Part shown: positions 47,853 to 59,321 of the stretch, one piece after another
Position numbering within the stretch: the stretch's first letter is position 1
Layout of the letters: each line of letters starts with the position of its first letter
DNA from: Mucor racemosus
Lineage: Eukaryota > Mucoromycota > Mucoromycetes > Mucorales > Mucoraceae
Assembly: GCA_027405735.1 (NCBI GenBank)
Contig: JAPEHQ010000011.1
Coordinates: forward strand, 1,302,001 to 1,366,000
Reading direction: 5' to 3'
Length of the DNA: 64,000 nt
The notes under the pieces: model-generated
What the model saw: the letters and a program-made list of their open reading frames with translations, nothing else
What the model was told of the DNA's origin: nothing
Databases searched by the model: none
Made by a program: the position numbers and the translations under genes

Positions 47853-49339
47853 ATCTCTATGAATACTGGTCCAAGTAAGCTAACCACTCTACATGAATAT
47901 AGATATAAATAAGTACTACAATCATTTCAGATATCAGCTTCCGTGGTTCATTGTGGATTCGGTAAGTGTAAACAACAAGTCGGCTACCTACTAAATTTAT
48001 GCCGACTAAGGCCAGTAAGCTCACCAGTTCTTGTCGAATATGGATTCAAATGAGCTCCCATTGCAATGGTAGGTACGTCTAGCGTTGATCCAGAGAATCA
48101 AAAAAAGGTTTAGCCTTCCCGAGCTGCTGTAGAGATGGAGAAATGAAAACACGTGCTTGTTTAAGCTATTTTGTTTGGGTTGTTTCAGATATTCTTCTTT
48201 GAAGTTTATTGTAAAATCAAATAATGGCTAGAAATTGAATTTTAAAGCTGCACTTAATTTGTAGTAAATATAAGAATAACGTATCTTGTTTTCATTAGCC
48301 AAAAATTGTCTTTGAAGGAGTAGGGCACATATTTTTGAGTGAAACCACCTCTTTCTCCTGCTTAAAAAAATATAAAAAACTGGAAAAATGCTCGAAATCA
48401 ATGAATACTGATCCAAATGGGCTGAAATTTTCAAAATATATACTACAGCTGAAACGAAACGTATAATTTATTATTTCAGCTTCCATAAGAGCTGCTTCAG
48501 GGTATATGAATAGAAAGCGTACACTTTTGGCTTTTCGGAAAGCCGGGTTAAGCGTTACGGCTTGGATAGTAAAATTATGGTAAAAAATGTATGACGTTCG
48601 AGATGCTAGAAGCGATTTTTTTTTGCCTTTTTACACTTGTGAATCTCGACTTAATATTATATGATGATTAGACCATCAAAAATGCAGCTTCAATGAAGCA
48701 AGATGGTGCAAAGTGCAAATTAAAGCTGAAAGACATCTTGTAAATACTGTAGCTTTAAGAGATATATAATAGGGTGGCTTAATGCTGTCTGTTTGGTGAA
48801 TTAGATCAATCTGTCCTTCAGCTATATTTCTAGATTAAGAATGTCAAAAGCTTTTGAAAATCTAGTAGAAATTTTTAAATTGTCTCATCGAAAAATCCTA
48901 TTTTTAACGAAATATTGTCGATCAAACATTCATGGTTTAAATAATTCATTTTCGTTATTCGTTAGATTGAAAGTCTTTATATATATTATCAAAGAAAATT
49001 AAACATTATAATACATTCTTTACATATTGATATCGCTAAGAACTATATATATCAAATAAAAAACACAACATTTAAAGTATTGCATTTTAAGACTAGCTTC
49101 GAAGCGAATAAATGGAAGAAATCCATAATATTTTTGATTAGACAGAGGTGAGTTCCTTTTCCAGCTGTTTGTGTTGTTTATATGGATTACAAAAAAAGCT
49201 GACTAAATTAGTATAATCAAAGATAATGCAATCATTGATCTGAGCACTCTAATCCAGCAATCTAGTCACGATTTGCAATTTTTACTCAAGTTTGCATGAA
49301 GGTTTTCTTTTACCATTTCCTCAAATTACTAACATACAT
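47853..49339. other. Gene-free stretch before RBM48
   Basis: AT-rich with no supported gene. Two overlapping short frames at 48228-48486 on the minus strand have no recognisable content. The RBM48 leader lies at the right end. Confidence 0.4.
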
Positions 49340-49876
49340 ATGTCAACCACAAGATTAGAATATCGCGATCCAAAGGTACCCAAAGCAGTATGTGTCTATA
49401 CGATAGCGCAAGAGTCACGCTACCTGATAATTGAAAATGTGCCAAATTTGGGAGTGAGCAATGAATTGCTGGAACGATTTGGACAATTTGGACTCATTGA
49501 AGAGCATCGTATATTAGACGAACATGCTTCCAGTTCAGAATATACCGATGTTTATTGGATAAAATACGATACAATCAAGTCATCTCGAATAGCCAAACGT
49601 AAATTGGACGATAAACCATTTTTTACGAATTTATTACGTGTGAGTTATGCACCTGAATACGAAACATTTGATGATACAAGAGTAAAGTTTCAAGATCGAC
49701 TTGAATCAATACATTCTAAATTGTCATCTACAACTCATGCGCATACAAAAAAGAGAAGATCATCATCAAATTACAAACAAGAAACGGTTTACATTGGACC
49801 TATTCAACGACGACCAGAAGATAAGGAATCCACCAATCATACTCCCATTATTAATAAAAAGAGAAAAAGGATTTAA
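49340..49876 (+). CDS. RBM48: RNA-binding protein 48 (minor-spliceosome-linked RBM48)
   Basis: RRM-type protein; in plants and animals RBM48 with ARMC7 is needed for splicing of U12 introns. Intronless, 178 residues from the Met at 49340 (an in-frame Met at 49292 would add 16 residues without family similarity). The family core is present: VPKAVCVYTIAQESRYLIIE, ENVPNLGVSNELLERFGQFG, a variable loop ILDEHASSSEYTDVYWIKY, then RIAKRKLDDKPFF and LLRVSYAPEYETFDDTR. In human RBM48 the same positions read VKVYTINLESQYLLI and HVCYAPEFET. The C terminus is Lys/Arg/Ser-rich (KKRRSSS, KKRKRI), probably nuclear-localising. A 3' poly-A tract of about 28 bases (49894-49921) follows. Its presence matters because the same window holds a candidate U12 intron. 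Confidence 0.88.
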   Translation: MSTTRLEYRDPKVPKAVCVYTIAQESRYLIIENVPNLGVSNELLERFGQFGLIEEHRILDEHASSSEYTDVYWIKYDTIKSSRIAKRKLDDKPFFTNLLRVSYAPEYETFDDTRVKFQDRLESIHSKLSSTTHAHTKKRRSSSNYKQETVYIGPIQRRPEDKESTNHTPIINKKRKRI

Positions 49877-50212
49877 CTACAAGGTTCCAGAATGAAAAAA
49901 AAAAAAAAAAAAAAAAAAAAAGCCACTTTTCCTTCTGATATTTGGTTAAAACGCAGAAAAAATTGTTTGTGTCCTAGGCCAAAATCAATATAAATTTGAG
50001 GGTCTTGTTTTTTTGTTTTTGAACCACCTTGCCATGTTTTTATAGGAAAAAAAAAACTCCTTTTTCACTAAAAACCATAATATTTCTTTTTTTTCTCTTT
50101 TTCTCTTTTATATTTCGTCTCTTTCCTCACAAGTTTTTTTACTATATTTCAATTTTTTGCTGGGCCCTGGCTCATTGAAAATAGATTTCATTATTTACAT
50201 ATATATTCAACA

Positions 50213-51007
50213 ATGGTATTTAACAATAATAACAACACAACAATAACTGCAACAAGATGGAAGGAAGATGATAGTAGCAAATGGACCGAGGTTGTTTCTA
50301 AAAAGAAGCAATATCAGCAACAACAACAACAACAACAACAACAACAGCAACAACAACAAACCGAAGGTCGTGATAGTGCTGATGATCCATTTGCTGGTAT
50401 GAAATCTTGTGTAGATTATGAACAAGAAATTGAAAGATTGAAGCAGTTAGTACCCAAAGTGCCTACTGATAGTCAACATAAAAAAAGACCATCATTAGAA
50501 AAAAAATTTAATACCAATAATACAACAACAACCATTACATCTAATACAACAACAACAACAACAACATCTAATCATACCAATAATAACCATAATTTCTACA
50601 ACAATGAATTTATTAATACCAACAACACGACTTCCACTATTACTTCTCCTACACCCACCACTTCAGCTATTTCTCGTTCTAATTCACCAGATACAACTCA
50701 TTCTTCTGATTCAGATGTTTCTTCCCTTCTTTCTGATCAAATTGTCACTGAGGAAGAGAAATTACGTTTCTTGGCATTCGTCCGCAGTTGGACAGGTGAC
50801 TGGCGTAAGGGTGCCATGATGGATGATTTGACTTCATCATCTAATTCACTGTGGGCAGATCAATCGCCATGGAGTCGTCGCCATAATGTGCAATCGCAGC
50901 AATATTATTCATATCAACAACCTACTACAATGCTTAATAAGCATGGTCAACAACCTATTGGTATGGGTAGAAAAAATCATCATCAATCATTTGGTTATGC
51001 ATTGTAA
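50213..51007 (+). CDS. Unknown N/T/Q-rich protein with SWTGDWRKG motif
   Basis: Single-exon frame of 264 residues; I do not recognise the family. The N terminus has RWKEDDSSKWTEVVSKKK, then a polyglutamine run of about 15 (50318-50361), then a short predicted coiled helix YEQEIERLKQLV, then long Asn/Thr-rich low complexity. A conserved-looking block near the C terminus reads EEEKLRFLAFVRSWTGDWRK, followed by Trp/Gln/Tyr-rich tail and ending HHQSFGYAL. The leader is pyrimidine-rich and the 3' flank has long CT- and AC-rich tracts. The Trp-containing block is more ordered than the rest and is where a function, if any, would be sought. Expression and start (first Met) are plausible but not proven. 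Confidence 0.65.
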   Translation: MVFNNNNNTTITATRWKEDDSSKWTEVVSKKKQYQQQQQQQQQQQQQQQTEGRDSADDPFAGMKSCVDYEQEIERLKQLVPKVPTDSQHKKRPSLEKKFNTNNTTTTITSNTTTTTTTSNHTNNNHNFYNNEFINTNNTTSTITSPTPTTSAISRSNSPDTTHSSDSDVSSLLSDQIVTEEEKLRFLAFVRSWTGDWRKGAMMDDLTSSSNSLWADQSPWSRRHNVQSQQYYSYQQPTTMLNKHGQQPIGMGRKNHHQSFGYAL

Positions 51008-51347
51008 AACTTTTCCCTCCCTTTCTCTTTCTCCTTCTATCTCGCTCTTTTTTGAACATAATATCAGTATATCCTCTTTTTTAATTGCAAATACACTCAA
51101 ACAACAATCCTCCCCTCCATCCTGCACTTTTTTCTTCTTATTTTATTCAAGCAAAGAAAAAAAAACACACACACACGCACATTTTATATACACAAATCTA
51201 CCATTTTTTTATTACTATTCTTTTTTTTCTCTATAGCAAATTTCTTTATTATTTCTTTTGTAACTGCCTTACACACACAACATACAACATATCAAGTATT
51301 TTTATTATTATATTATTATTATATTTTTAAAAAAATTAAATAAAACA

Positions 51348-53194
51348 TTATTCCATCAATTCATCTGTATAATTTGCTGGAAAGAAACCTCTTCGATCTC
51401 CAATCTCCCCTTCCCACCAACTTTGTCTATCATCCAGTCTTTTTGTTACAATGATATGATCGCCTGCTTGGAAGGATAAATCAGTTGGTTGATCACCTGT
51501 ATAATCGTATTTTGCTACAACCACAGTTAAACTGTTGCTTCGAGGTTCATCCATGATTGGTTTTTTAACATCAGTTGAAGACTGCGGAGGTCCTGATAAT
51601 GCCATTGTAGTACCAGGTGCTGTGGTAGCATTCATGGGTGGTGATGTGGAAGATGAGGAAGGCCCGGCAAAATGGTTATTACTATTACCACTAGGTCCCG
51701 CAGCAGAAAAGCTGTTGGAGGGACCAGTACTGAAATTATTGTTATTGCTACTTCCAGGCCCAAAGCCTTGAGCATTGCCCGTATTATGTATATTTACAGC
51801 TGCTTGATTAATATTCTGTCTACTAAACTGATTTTGATCAGTATTGTTATAATTAGATTTTTCATTATTGTTAACGATAGGCCGTTTACTATCATTGATG
51901 GGAGGTGGAATGGCGGCGTTATTTTGTTGTTGCGGAGGAGAAGATATATAGGGAGAGCTTGAATTGCCATTGTTCATCGATGATGATGATGTTGGAGGAG
52001 GAGGAGGAGCTTTAGATAAATCATAAGGTTGATAAGGAGGAGGAGGGTCCTCGTATCCTTCCTTATTGTTGGGTCGTTGATTATTTGATGTGTGAGGTGG
52101 GCCCTGTTGCTGTAATGGAGGTAATGGTCGATGGAAATCAGGTTGGGGAGAAGACATTGAAGATGCTGTAGGAGACAATGGTTGACCTTTTGCATTTTTA
52201 GGTGCAAACGGTAATCCAGGTCGAGGACCTGCTCCCATTGCAGTCAGCATGTCGTATAATCTAGCAGCATCTTGAGTTGGTGGAACAACGCCTGTTAGGA
52301 TTTCTCGAGCTGTAATGGGCCTTCCATAATATGCTTGGTTTGTATTTACTCTCTCTGAAATTTTGGAGCCCTCAAATGAATATCCAATGTATAAACCTTT
52401 GGATGCACTATAAGCATAAGTAGCAGCAACATAACTAGTATTACCAGCGGAGGCAGAAACATCGGCCGCTCTTCCATATGGACCAGCGGCTAATGATGCA
52501 CCTACACCCAATTGTAATTGTCCGCCGCCATCAAAAAATGCTTTTACAGCCGCTCTATAGTTCATCACAATGATTGAATCAATTACTTCTCCTCCTGCTT
52601 GATGACCAAATCCCTGATTATTTATGTTTGGTTTAGTTGTTTTTTTTTGCCAAGTATTGTCACACCACAAACTTACCAGTGAAGACATGGAAACACCAGA
52701 TGGGGCTGACCAACCTAAAAAAGATACATTTTAGACCAAAAAAAAATTACATTTTATGCAGAAATACTCTACTGCCATCAGGAAGCCTATAAATATGCGA
52801 AACGTTTAAGAAAATCTTGTACGAAAATTCTTTAAAGATAAAGTATACGGTTTTACCTTGCAATAATGATGCCTGTTCCACTTTTTGCAGACAGCATAAA
52901 ACCAATTCTATAAAGTCTAATAAAAACAATACCATGAGCATTCCGGAGAACGCTTGGAGGAATCAACATTTTCACATCTCGGCCTTTGCTTGGATCTAAA
53001 TTTATACAATTAATTGTTAGTAATTCAAACAAGGAGAATATAATACTAATTTTTTTTTTTACCTGTAAACAATTGAAGGATTTGTACAGCACGTTGAGTA
53101 TCACCTAATCAAGTAGCCCTTGGAGTTTTAATAAACATGTCATATATTTAGTGTTCATATTACCTTGTAATTCTTTTGGACTTCTTTTAGACAT
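51348..53194 (-). CDS. YSC84: SYLF-SH3 actin-patch protein, Lsb3/Ysc84 family
   Basis: Endocytic actin regulator: the SYLF domain binds phosphoinositides and actin, the SH3 domain binds Las17/WASP. Six exons on the minus strand: 53164-53194, 53063-53104, 52857-52995, 52773-52786, 52677-52714 and 51348-52613; 509 residues. The SYLF domain occupies the first about 250 residues (LIPPSVLRNAHGIVFIRLYR, GIIIARLPDGSWSAPSGV, VMNYRAAVKAFFDGGGQLQ, then LGVGASLAAGPYGR). Exon 4 is a 14-nt micro-exon that supplies LPDG; without it the reading frame is lost. The last intron (63 nt) has no stop and a length divisible by three. A Pro/Asn/Ser-rich linker (PPPPPTSSSS, poly-Asn) precedes a C-terminal SH3 domain, AKYDYTGDQPTDLSFQAGD, then WWEGEIGDRRGFFPANYT. 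Confidence 0.92.
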
Positions 53195-53591
53195 TTTGGT
53201 TTGGATAAAGAAGAAAAAAGAGATAAAAGAAGGAATTATACAAATAATCTTTTTTAAAACGTCATAAATAATGTTGGGTAACATTTGGTTTCTATTTTGC
53301 AAGTAGAAGCTTGGCGGATTTGCTGGGTCGAGATAGAACCAAAACTTGTTAATTGGAACCCAACCACACAATGTTTATAGAGACACATTCACCACGGGTA
53401 TCTTATTTATTTAATTTTAGTGTTATATATTATCCTTGTTGTCCCTTTTTCTCTCTTTCTTTTTCTCTCTTTTTTATATATCGTATAAATATCTCCTTTT
53501 GAGGTTTTTTTTATTATCTCTCCTATAATCTCTTTCTTTTCTCTTTTTTCTTCTTTTTTTCCTCTTTTCTTTAGTAGATATATAATACAAA

Positions 53592-55078
53592 ATGTCCAAG
53601 AATCAACATAAAGAAAAGTCCTCATTTTGGAAGAAATTGGGTTTAGGAAAGAATAAGAGCTCAGTTACTTCTTTGAAGTCAGAGATTCAAAAACAAGGTA
53701 TAAATGGGCCTATTATGATTATTTAAATAAATATATGCTAAAATTGAGTATTTATAAATGCTTAGATGATGCCACTTCAATCAAAAGTAAAAGAGCTAGG
53801 TAGGTTCCACTCAAATGTACATTTGTAAATTATGAAACTTAAATATCTTATTTAGTACTATATATTCATTACCACCTCAAAACCAACAATCACCACCACC
53901 TACCCCTAAGCCAATGCCATCAATAAGCCATCAAATAGATAATAAAAAGACAGTGCTATTACAAAAAGCAAAAAAGATACCAACATCTACACATTCAGAT
54001 CTGAAAGTGGTTGACATTTCCTATGAATCTATTCCTACTCCGACTGCAGATCTGCACAAAGAACAGCAAGATGAATCCCTGAATGGTATTGTATTATATA
54101 TTCTATTGTCTTTTTTTTTTAGTGTGCATTTAATTAAAAATATATACAATGCATTTTTCTAGATGCAACAACAAAAGAAATTGAACAAAAAGATATGACA
54201 ACAACCATGAATTCAACCGAACAACCGAATGTTACACCTAAACAATATGAAGAATCAGATGATAATAATCCAGAAGAACAAGCAACAAATAAAAGCATTT
54301 CATCTTTTGTTGTTTTAGATAAAAAAAGCTCAAATGATGAGTTATTAACTGTCATTACCACTTTAAAGCAAGAATTGGAGCAAGAAAAAGCAACAGTTCT
54401 TGCACTGCAAAAGCAAAAAGAAGGTTTGACACTATCCTGTCGGAAAATGCAACTTTTTTTTTATTTTTTATTAATCAAAATCTGATTCTAGCTGTAACAA
54501 AAGATTTAGATTATTTCGAATTAACTGTTGATGAATTGTTTACTGAAAAAACAGATTTATTACAACAATTAGAAGATGAAAAAGTAAAAATGATGTTAAT
54601 TATACATATATTAAATGCATAACTCATCATGTTTATTTATCTTTAGATAAAAAGTCAACATCATTTAGATGATTTAAACTTATTATTGGAAAAGATGAAA
54701 TCAACTGCGGACAATGCAAGAGGTCAATCTTTTGCAGTCGATCAAACAAAATTAGAATTTGAAGTAAACCATCAAAAAAAGCAGGGATGTTTTTGTGTAT
54801 ACTAACCTCTAAATTCTTTTTAAAACAGACATATCAAGCTCAAGCTGAACAAGAAAAAAATGCTTTGGTGTCAGAAATTGATGAGAAAGAAAAAACTATT
54901 CGAGAATTAAAGGTATTATTGCATTGTTTACCATATAAAAATTACACACAAACTAAAATAAAAAACCACTAGTTCAAATTGAATAAATCACAAGAACAAT
55001 CAGAAACATTGAAAGAGACTATAGACCGACTTGTAAAAGCTCATGCTGTTGAATTGAGTCGTACAACAGCCCAGCTTC

Positions 55079-55109
<31 letters not shown>

Positions 55110-55644
55110 GCAGCAGCAACAAGACAAAGAAAACCAAAAGTATGTATTTATAGAAAAAAAATGTCATTTATTTATCAATGTCTAATATTTATGTGATACA
55201 ACACGTAGTAACCCTTGGTCATTGCATACTCCCAATGGTTCCCCACGTATTGAATCTGATCCTCAACAAGAAGAACAAACTATATATGATAATCAAAGTA
55301 TATATGGTAGCACTCCACAATCAATGTCTAGAATGGATTCTTCTGATCGTTATCGTACACCAAAAGAATCTGTTGAATACATTGATAGTATTGATCTTGA
55401 TGATCAACTGATGAAACTTACCAAAGAAAAAGAAAAGGTAAGATAAAAAGGGATATAAGAAACAATAAAAGGAGAAGTATCATATGCTTATTTCATGAAA
55501 TTATAGCTTCAATCGCATTATTCTAAAATTCCATTGACTGGCGGTGGACCTCAATCTCGTCGTCGCAAAGAAGAATTAGAAGCCATGTTGGACCATGTAG
55601 ATTCTCAACTTAGTAAAGTAAAGCAAAAGATTAAGAGATCATAA
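53592..55644 (+). CDS. Coiled-coil protein of unknown function
   Basis: Ten exons: 53592-53697, 53766-53799, 53856-54085, 54163-54423, 54492-54583, 54647-54763, 54829-54912, 54973-55139, 55209-55437 and 55507-55644; every junction keeps one frame, giving 485 residues. The N terminus is strongly basic (KEKSSFWKKLGLGKNKSS). A Pro/Gln-rich part follows, then long heptad-rich coiled coil (ELLTVITTLKQELEQEKA, LDDLNLLLEKMKS, NALVSEIDEKEKTIRELK) with a polyglutamine run (55078-55122). The last exon encodes a compact end: KIPLTGGGPQSRRRKEELEA then MLDHVDSQLSKVKQKIKRS, which looks conserved because it has no low complexity. I cannot name the family; a cytoskeletal or vesicle-tether role is only a guess from shape. 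Confidence 0.8.
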
Positions 55645-58255
55645 ATATCACATTTATAGCAAAACCGTTATGTATATTTTAATATTAAAATGTCCATTAT
55701 TATTACATAACATCTCTCTCCCCATTCCCCTCTCTCTCTTTCTCTACCTCCTCCCCCCCAAATTCCCCCTCACGCTCCTTGCTTGCTACTATTGTTGTTA
55801 TTTGCTCCCTCGGTCGCTCCCTCTTTCTATACTTTTATTTTTATTCAAAAATTTTTTATTACATCTATATACATATGATTTATATATTATACCTTTTCTA
55901 TTATCATTATTATTAAACGCTGATTTAACCAATTTATTCATTGAACATTCATATATTTGCAATTACCTGTTTGAGAATATATATATATATACAGGGTGTG
56001 ATTATATTACCGACAATAATTTGCCATGTTCTCATCATCACAAATAAAATACTGACATGCACAATTTGCATGCGTGTGCGCACATCCCTCCCATAACGCT
56101 GGATTTGCAGCACAATGACACCCATTATGTAAAATTGGGTGCACAGTATCGAGATGAAGAATTCGCTTTGGCGGTTCATTTCAATACGCTTAAATCTAAC
56201 AAAATCAACTACAAAGTATCCTGATTAAAATAACATTCTGAGATGAAACAAATTGAATATTAACAGTTTATATATATACAAAGAATTATTATTATTGATT
56301 AGAAGCTATTGTTATTTTTTTTTTTAAAAAAACGGACAGATTCTGAAACAATAACTATAAGATTAAAAACGAAATTTCTCTCCTACTAGCAGTAAACGCA
56401 TCAAACGCTATCAATCTAATGACCATCACAAGCCATTCTTGAATATTTAGGTGTAAAACAAACATTTAGTTTAATGTGTATGTCTGTAAGCATACAGACT
56501 AACTTGGCGATGTTAAAAAAGTGCACTTTTTTAGCATTTTTATATATTTTTGCTTAAAAATATACAGCTTAGTCCAACTTTTTGAGTCGCATTAACTACA
56601 ATGTAAATTTAAATTTATCCATTTAAAATGCTATTATTTGAAATATACTGTAATTGTACAAACTACCATTCCTCTTATAAAGCCTTTTTGAAGAAGATAT
56701 GTTGAATTTTCCAAGAAAATACTGCAAATCTTATAAATTTGGGCAAAATCTTTCAATCTTAATCGCTGTTCAACGCCTTCCTTCGACCGCTTCGAGCACA
56801 GCCTCGAGTTGTAAAGGATGTTACCTGGTACCCTACAACTAATTCATTCGATAGCTGCCAAATTTATGTAATTTTTCATGTCAATTTGGTGCATTATATG
56901 CCAAAAATCGCGTAAAAAGTAGCATTTTTAAAGGCTATAAAATGATGGTTTTTGGGAGTTTTAGAGGCGCAAAAACACCTAGCACCATTTCTCACAATCC
57001 GTACTTCCATCCCAATGCATTATCTCATTTTTTTTTGGTTATGAAAAATTGAGCGATTTTCTCAAAATTTTCCTTGTAAATACACATCAAAATCGATAGA
57101 AATCGCCATTTCGGCTTTTTCGGCCCGAAAATGAAGGAATTTTATAAGGTATTCCTAAGTAAAAACTAATCAGAATTTTCCTAATTTCAACATGCAATCA
57201 CTTATTGCGCTATTTTTTAATCGCAAATTTGAGTTTTTTGGGTTTTTCGCATTTTAACAAATTTGAAATTTGTGAAAAACATTTAGTGACAAAAATGTGT
57301 GAAAATGGTATCATTCGATGCACAATGCAAAGCTCAGCAGATAATTATTAATAAGCTAAACTTGCTTTATATACTATTTGTCGAGAAATTCACAGAAAAG
57401 AGATGCGAAAATCCAAATGTTCCGATTTTGAACAAAAAAAACAAAACAAAAACAAGAGCGGAATTTCAATCAGAAACAAGCCTGTAAATATGATTTTTTG
57501 CAACAAAACATGAATTTAAAGTATTATTTCTCAATAAAGCTGATAGTAAAAACCTGTTTTGTGTATTGGAATCAATATTATTAGGTCTGCAATACCCATA
57601 GACATTTTTTTAAATCAATATTAACTGCTTAATTAGGATATATCAAAAGAATACAACAGGATGTATCAAAATAATGAATTTTTGATACTATATTTATTTT
57701 GACCAAATCAATGCTAAACATGAAAAACCAAAGGTTAATCAATATTCTGGATTAGCTTACCGTATTGTGATATCCATATGATGTAATATTAGTTGAAAAG
57801 CCTAGATATAAACGTAGATTTTATGCGTTTAAACCATACATTTGGAGTTTATAGACTACGAATATGTAGTAAGCTTGTGTCAAAAATCAATCCTGGTCAG
57901 TTATACAATGGAAACGAGTACAAATTACTACAATTAGACTACTTTCAGTTTGGATTGATCGCAAATCACATGACAGATTTTCAATTTTCTCTCTATTTGA
58001 CCAATATTTGACACTTTTTCTTTGTTTTTTTTCACCAATTTCAATGAAATCTGATAGCAAATGATGATGGTATCTGCATGATTGATCTGTCAAGGAGTTG
58101 TCCTGATGAATATGGATGGTATATCGGGAACAAAATAAAGTGACTATTATAAAAATATAATTTTTTATCAAATAGTGGCTTGGCTAAATAATCAAAAACA
58201 AACTCCAATTCTGTAAAATTTTTGCTCCCTCTCTTTATTTCATACAACTTCAACT
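55645..58255. other. Long gene-free stretch upstream of uL13
   Basis: Pyrimidine-rich 3' flank (55720-55830) followed by AT-rich DNA. About 56780-57480 has the look of an old repeat (AAAAATCGCG, CGAAAAAT and similar words, and a GC-richer patch CTTCGACCGCTTCGAGC at about 56790), but no second copy lies in the window. Frames at 57299-57487 and 57793-58011 show no domains. The stretch before 58256 would hold the strong uL13 promoter; no clear element was identified. Confidence 0.4.
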
Positions 58256-59228
58256 ATGAGTACCTTCGAAAAGGTAAAAAAAAAAAAAAAAATAGAAATT
58301 TAAAAATCTATACATGTTTATTAATATGTATATCTTGGGAAATAGACATTGGTCATTGATTCTAAGGGTCATTTGCTTGGTCGTCTTGCTTCCATCATCG
58401 CTAAGCAAGCCCTTAACGGTCAAAAGGTTGTTGTCGTCAGATGTGAAGCCTTGAACGTTTCTGGTGAATTCTTCCGTAACAAGTGTATGTAATTTATTGA
58501 TTTTTTTAAAATTTTTATCGAATTTAAACACGCAAAAGCGCACACAATGGATTTTGTAAGAGAGACACGAACATTTTTATTCATTCATTGCTTGGGCTCG
58601 AGACATTCAAGGATAAAAAGTCAACGACGAAAATGTTTCTTTTTCATTTTGCTGGCAGATGACATGGAATTCGAATGTGTTTTTGTGTGTGTTTTTGTTT
58701 ATTCGATTCTTTTTTTTTTTTTTGATTTTGCGTATTGGTATTGGAAATATTAACCCTCTTTTTCTCTCTCTATTAGTGAAGTACCACGCTTACCTTAACA
58801 AGCGTTGTCTCGTCAACCCCACTCGTGGTCCTTTCCATTTCCGTGCTCCTTCTCGTATCTTGTATAAGGCCATCCGTGGTATGATCCCTCACAAGACTGC
58901 TCGTGGTGCCGCTGCTTTGGACCGTGTCAAGCTCTTCGAAGGTGTCCCCGCTCCTTATGACCGTATGAAGCGCATGGTTATCCCCTCTGCTCTCCGTGTT
59001 CTCCGTCTTAAGCCCGGACGTAAGTACACCACCATTGGTCGTATCTCTCACGAAGTCGGTTGGAAGTACCAAGATGTTGTTGCCAAGCTCGAAGAGAAGC
59101 GTAAGGCCAAGTCTTCTGCTTACTACCAACGTAAGACCGCTCTCGCTGCCATCCAAAAGAAGGCTGTTGAGTCCAAGGCTGATGCCATCAAGGATGTTAA
59201 CGCTTCCATTGCCGCTCTCGGTTACTAA
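58256..59228 (+). CDS. RPL16: Large ribosomal subunit protein uL13 (RPL13A/Rpl16)
   Basis: Cytosolic 60S protein. Exons 58256-58273 (six codons), 58346-58484 and 58777-59228; 202 residues, normal for the family. Conserved blocks: [76 protein letters not shown] and [13 protein letters not shown]. The very short first exon and the 292-nt second intron, long for this genome, are typical of ribosomal-protein genes. Codons in the second and third exons are visibly biased to C-ending and CGT forms, unlike neighbouring genes, as expected for very high expression. The first exon start follows a TC-rich leader (CTCCCTCTCTTT). Confidence 0.96.
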
Positions 59229-59321
59229 ATTGCTTTTTCCAACTTTTTTTTCTATATGAAAAAATGAGAAAATAAAATTTTGATTTTACATTAATTTAAG
59301 GGAGAAAAATGGTTTTATTTG

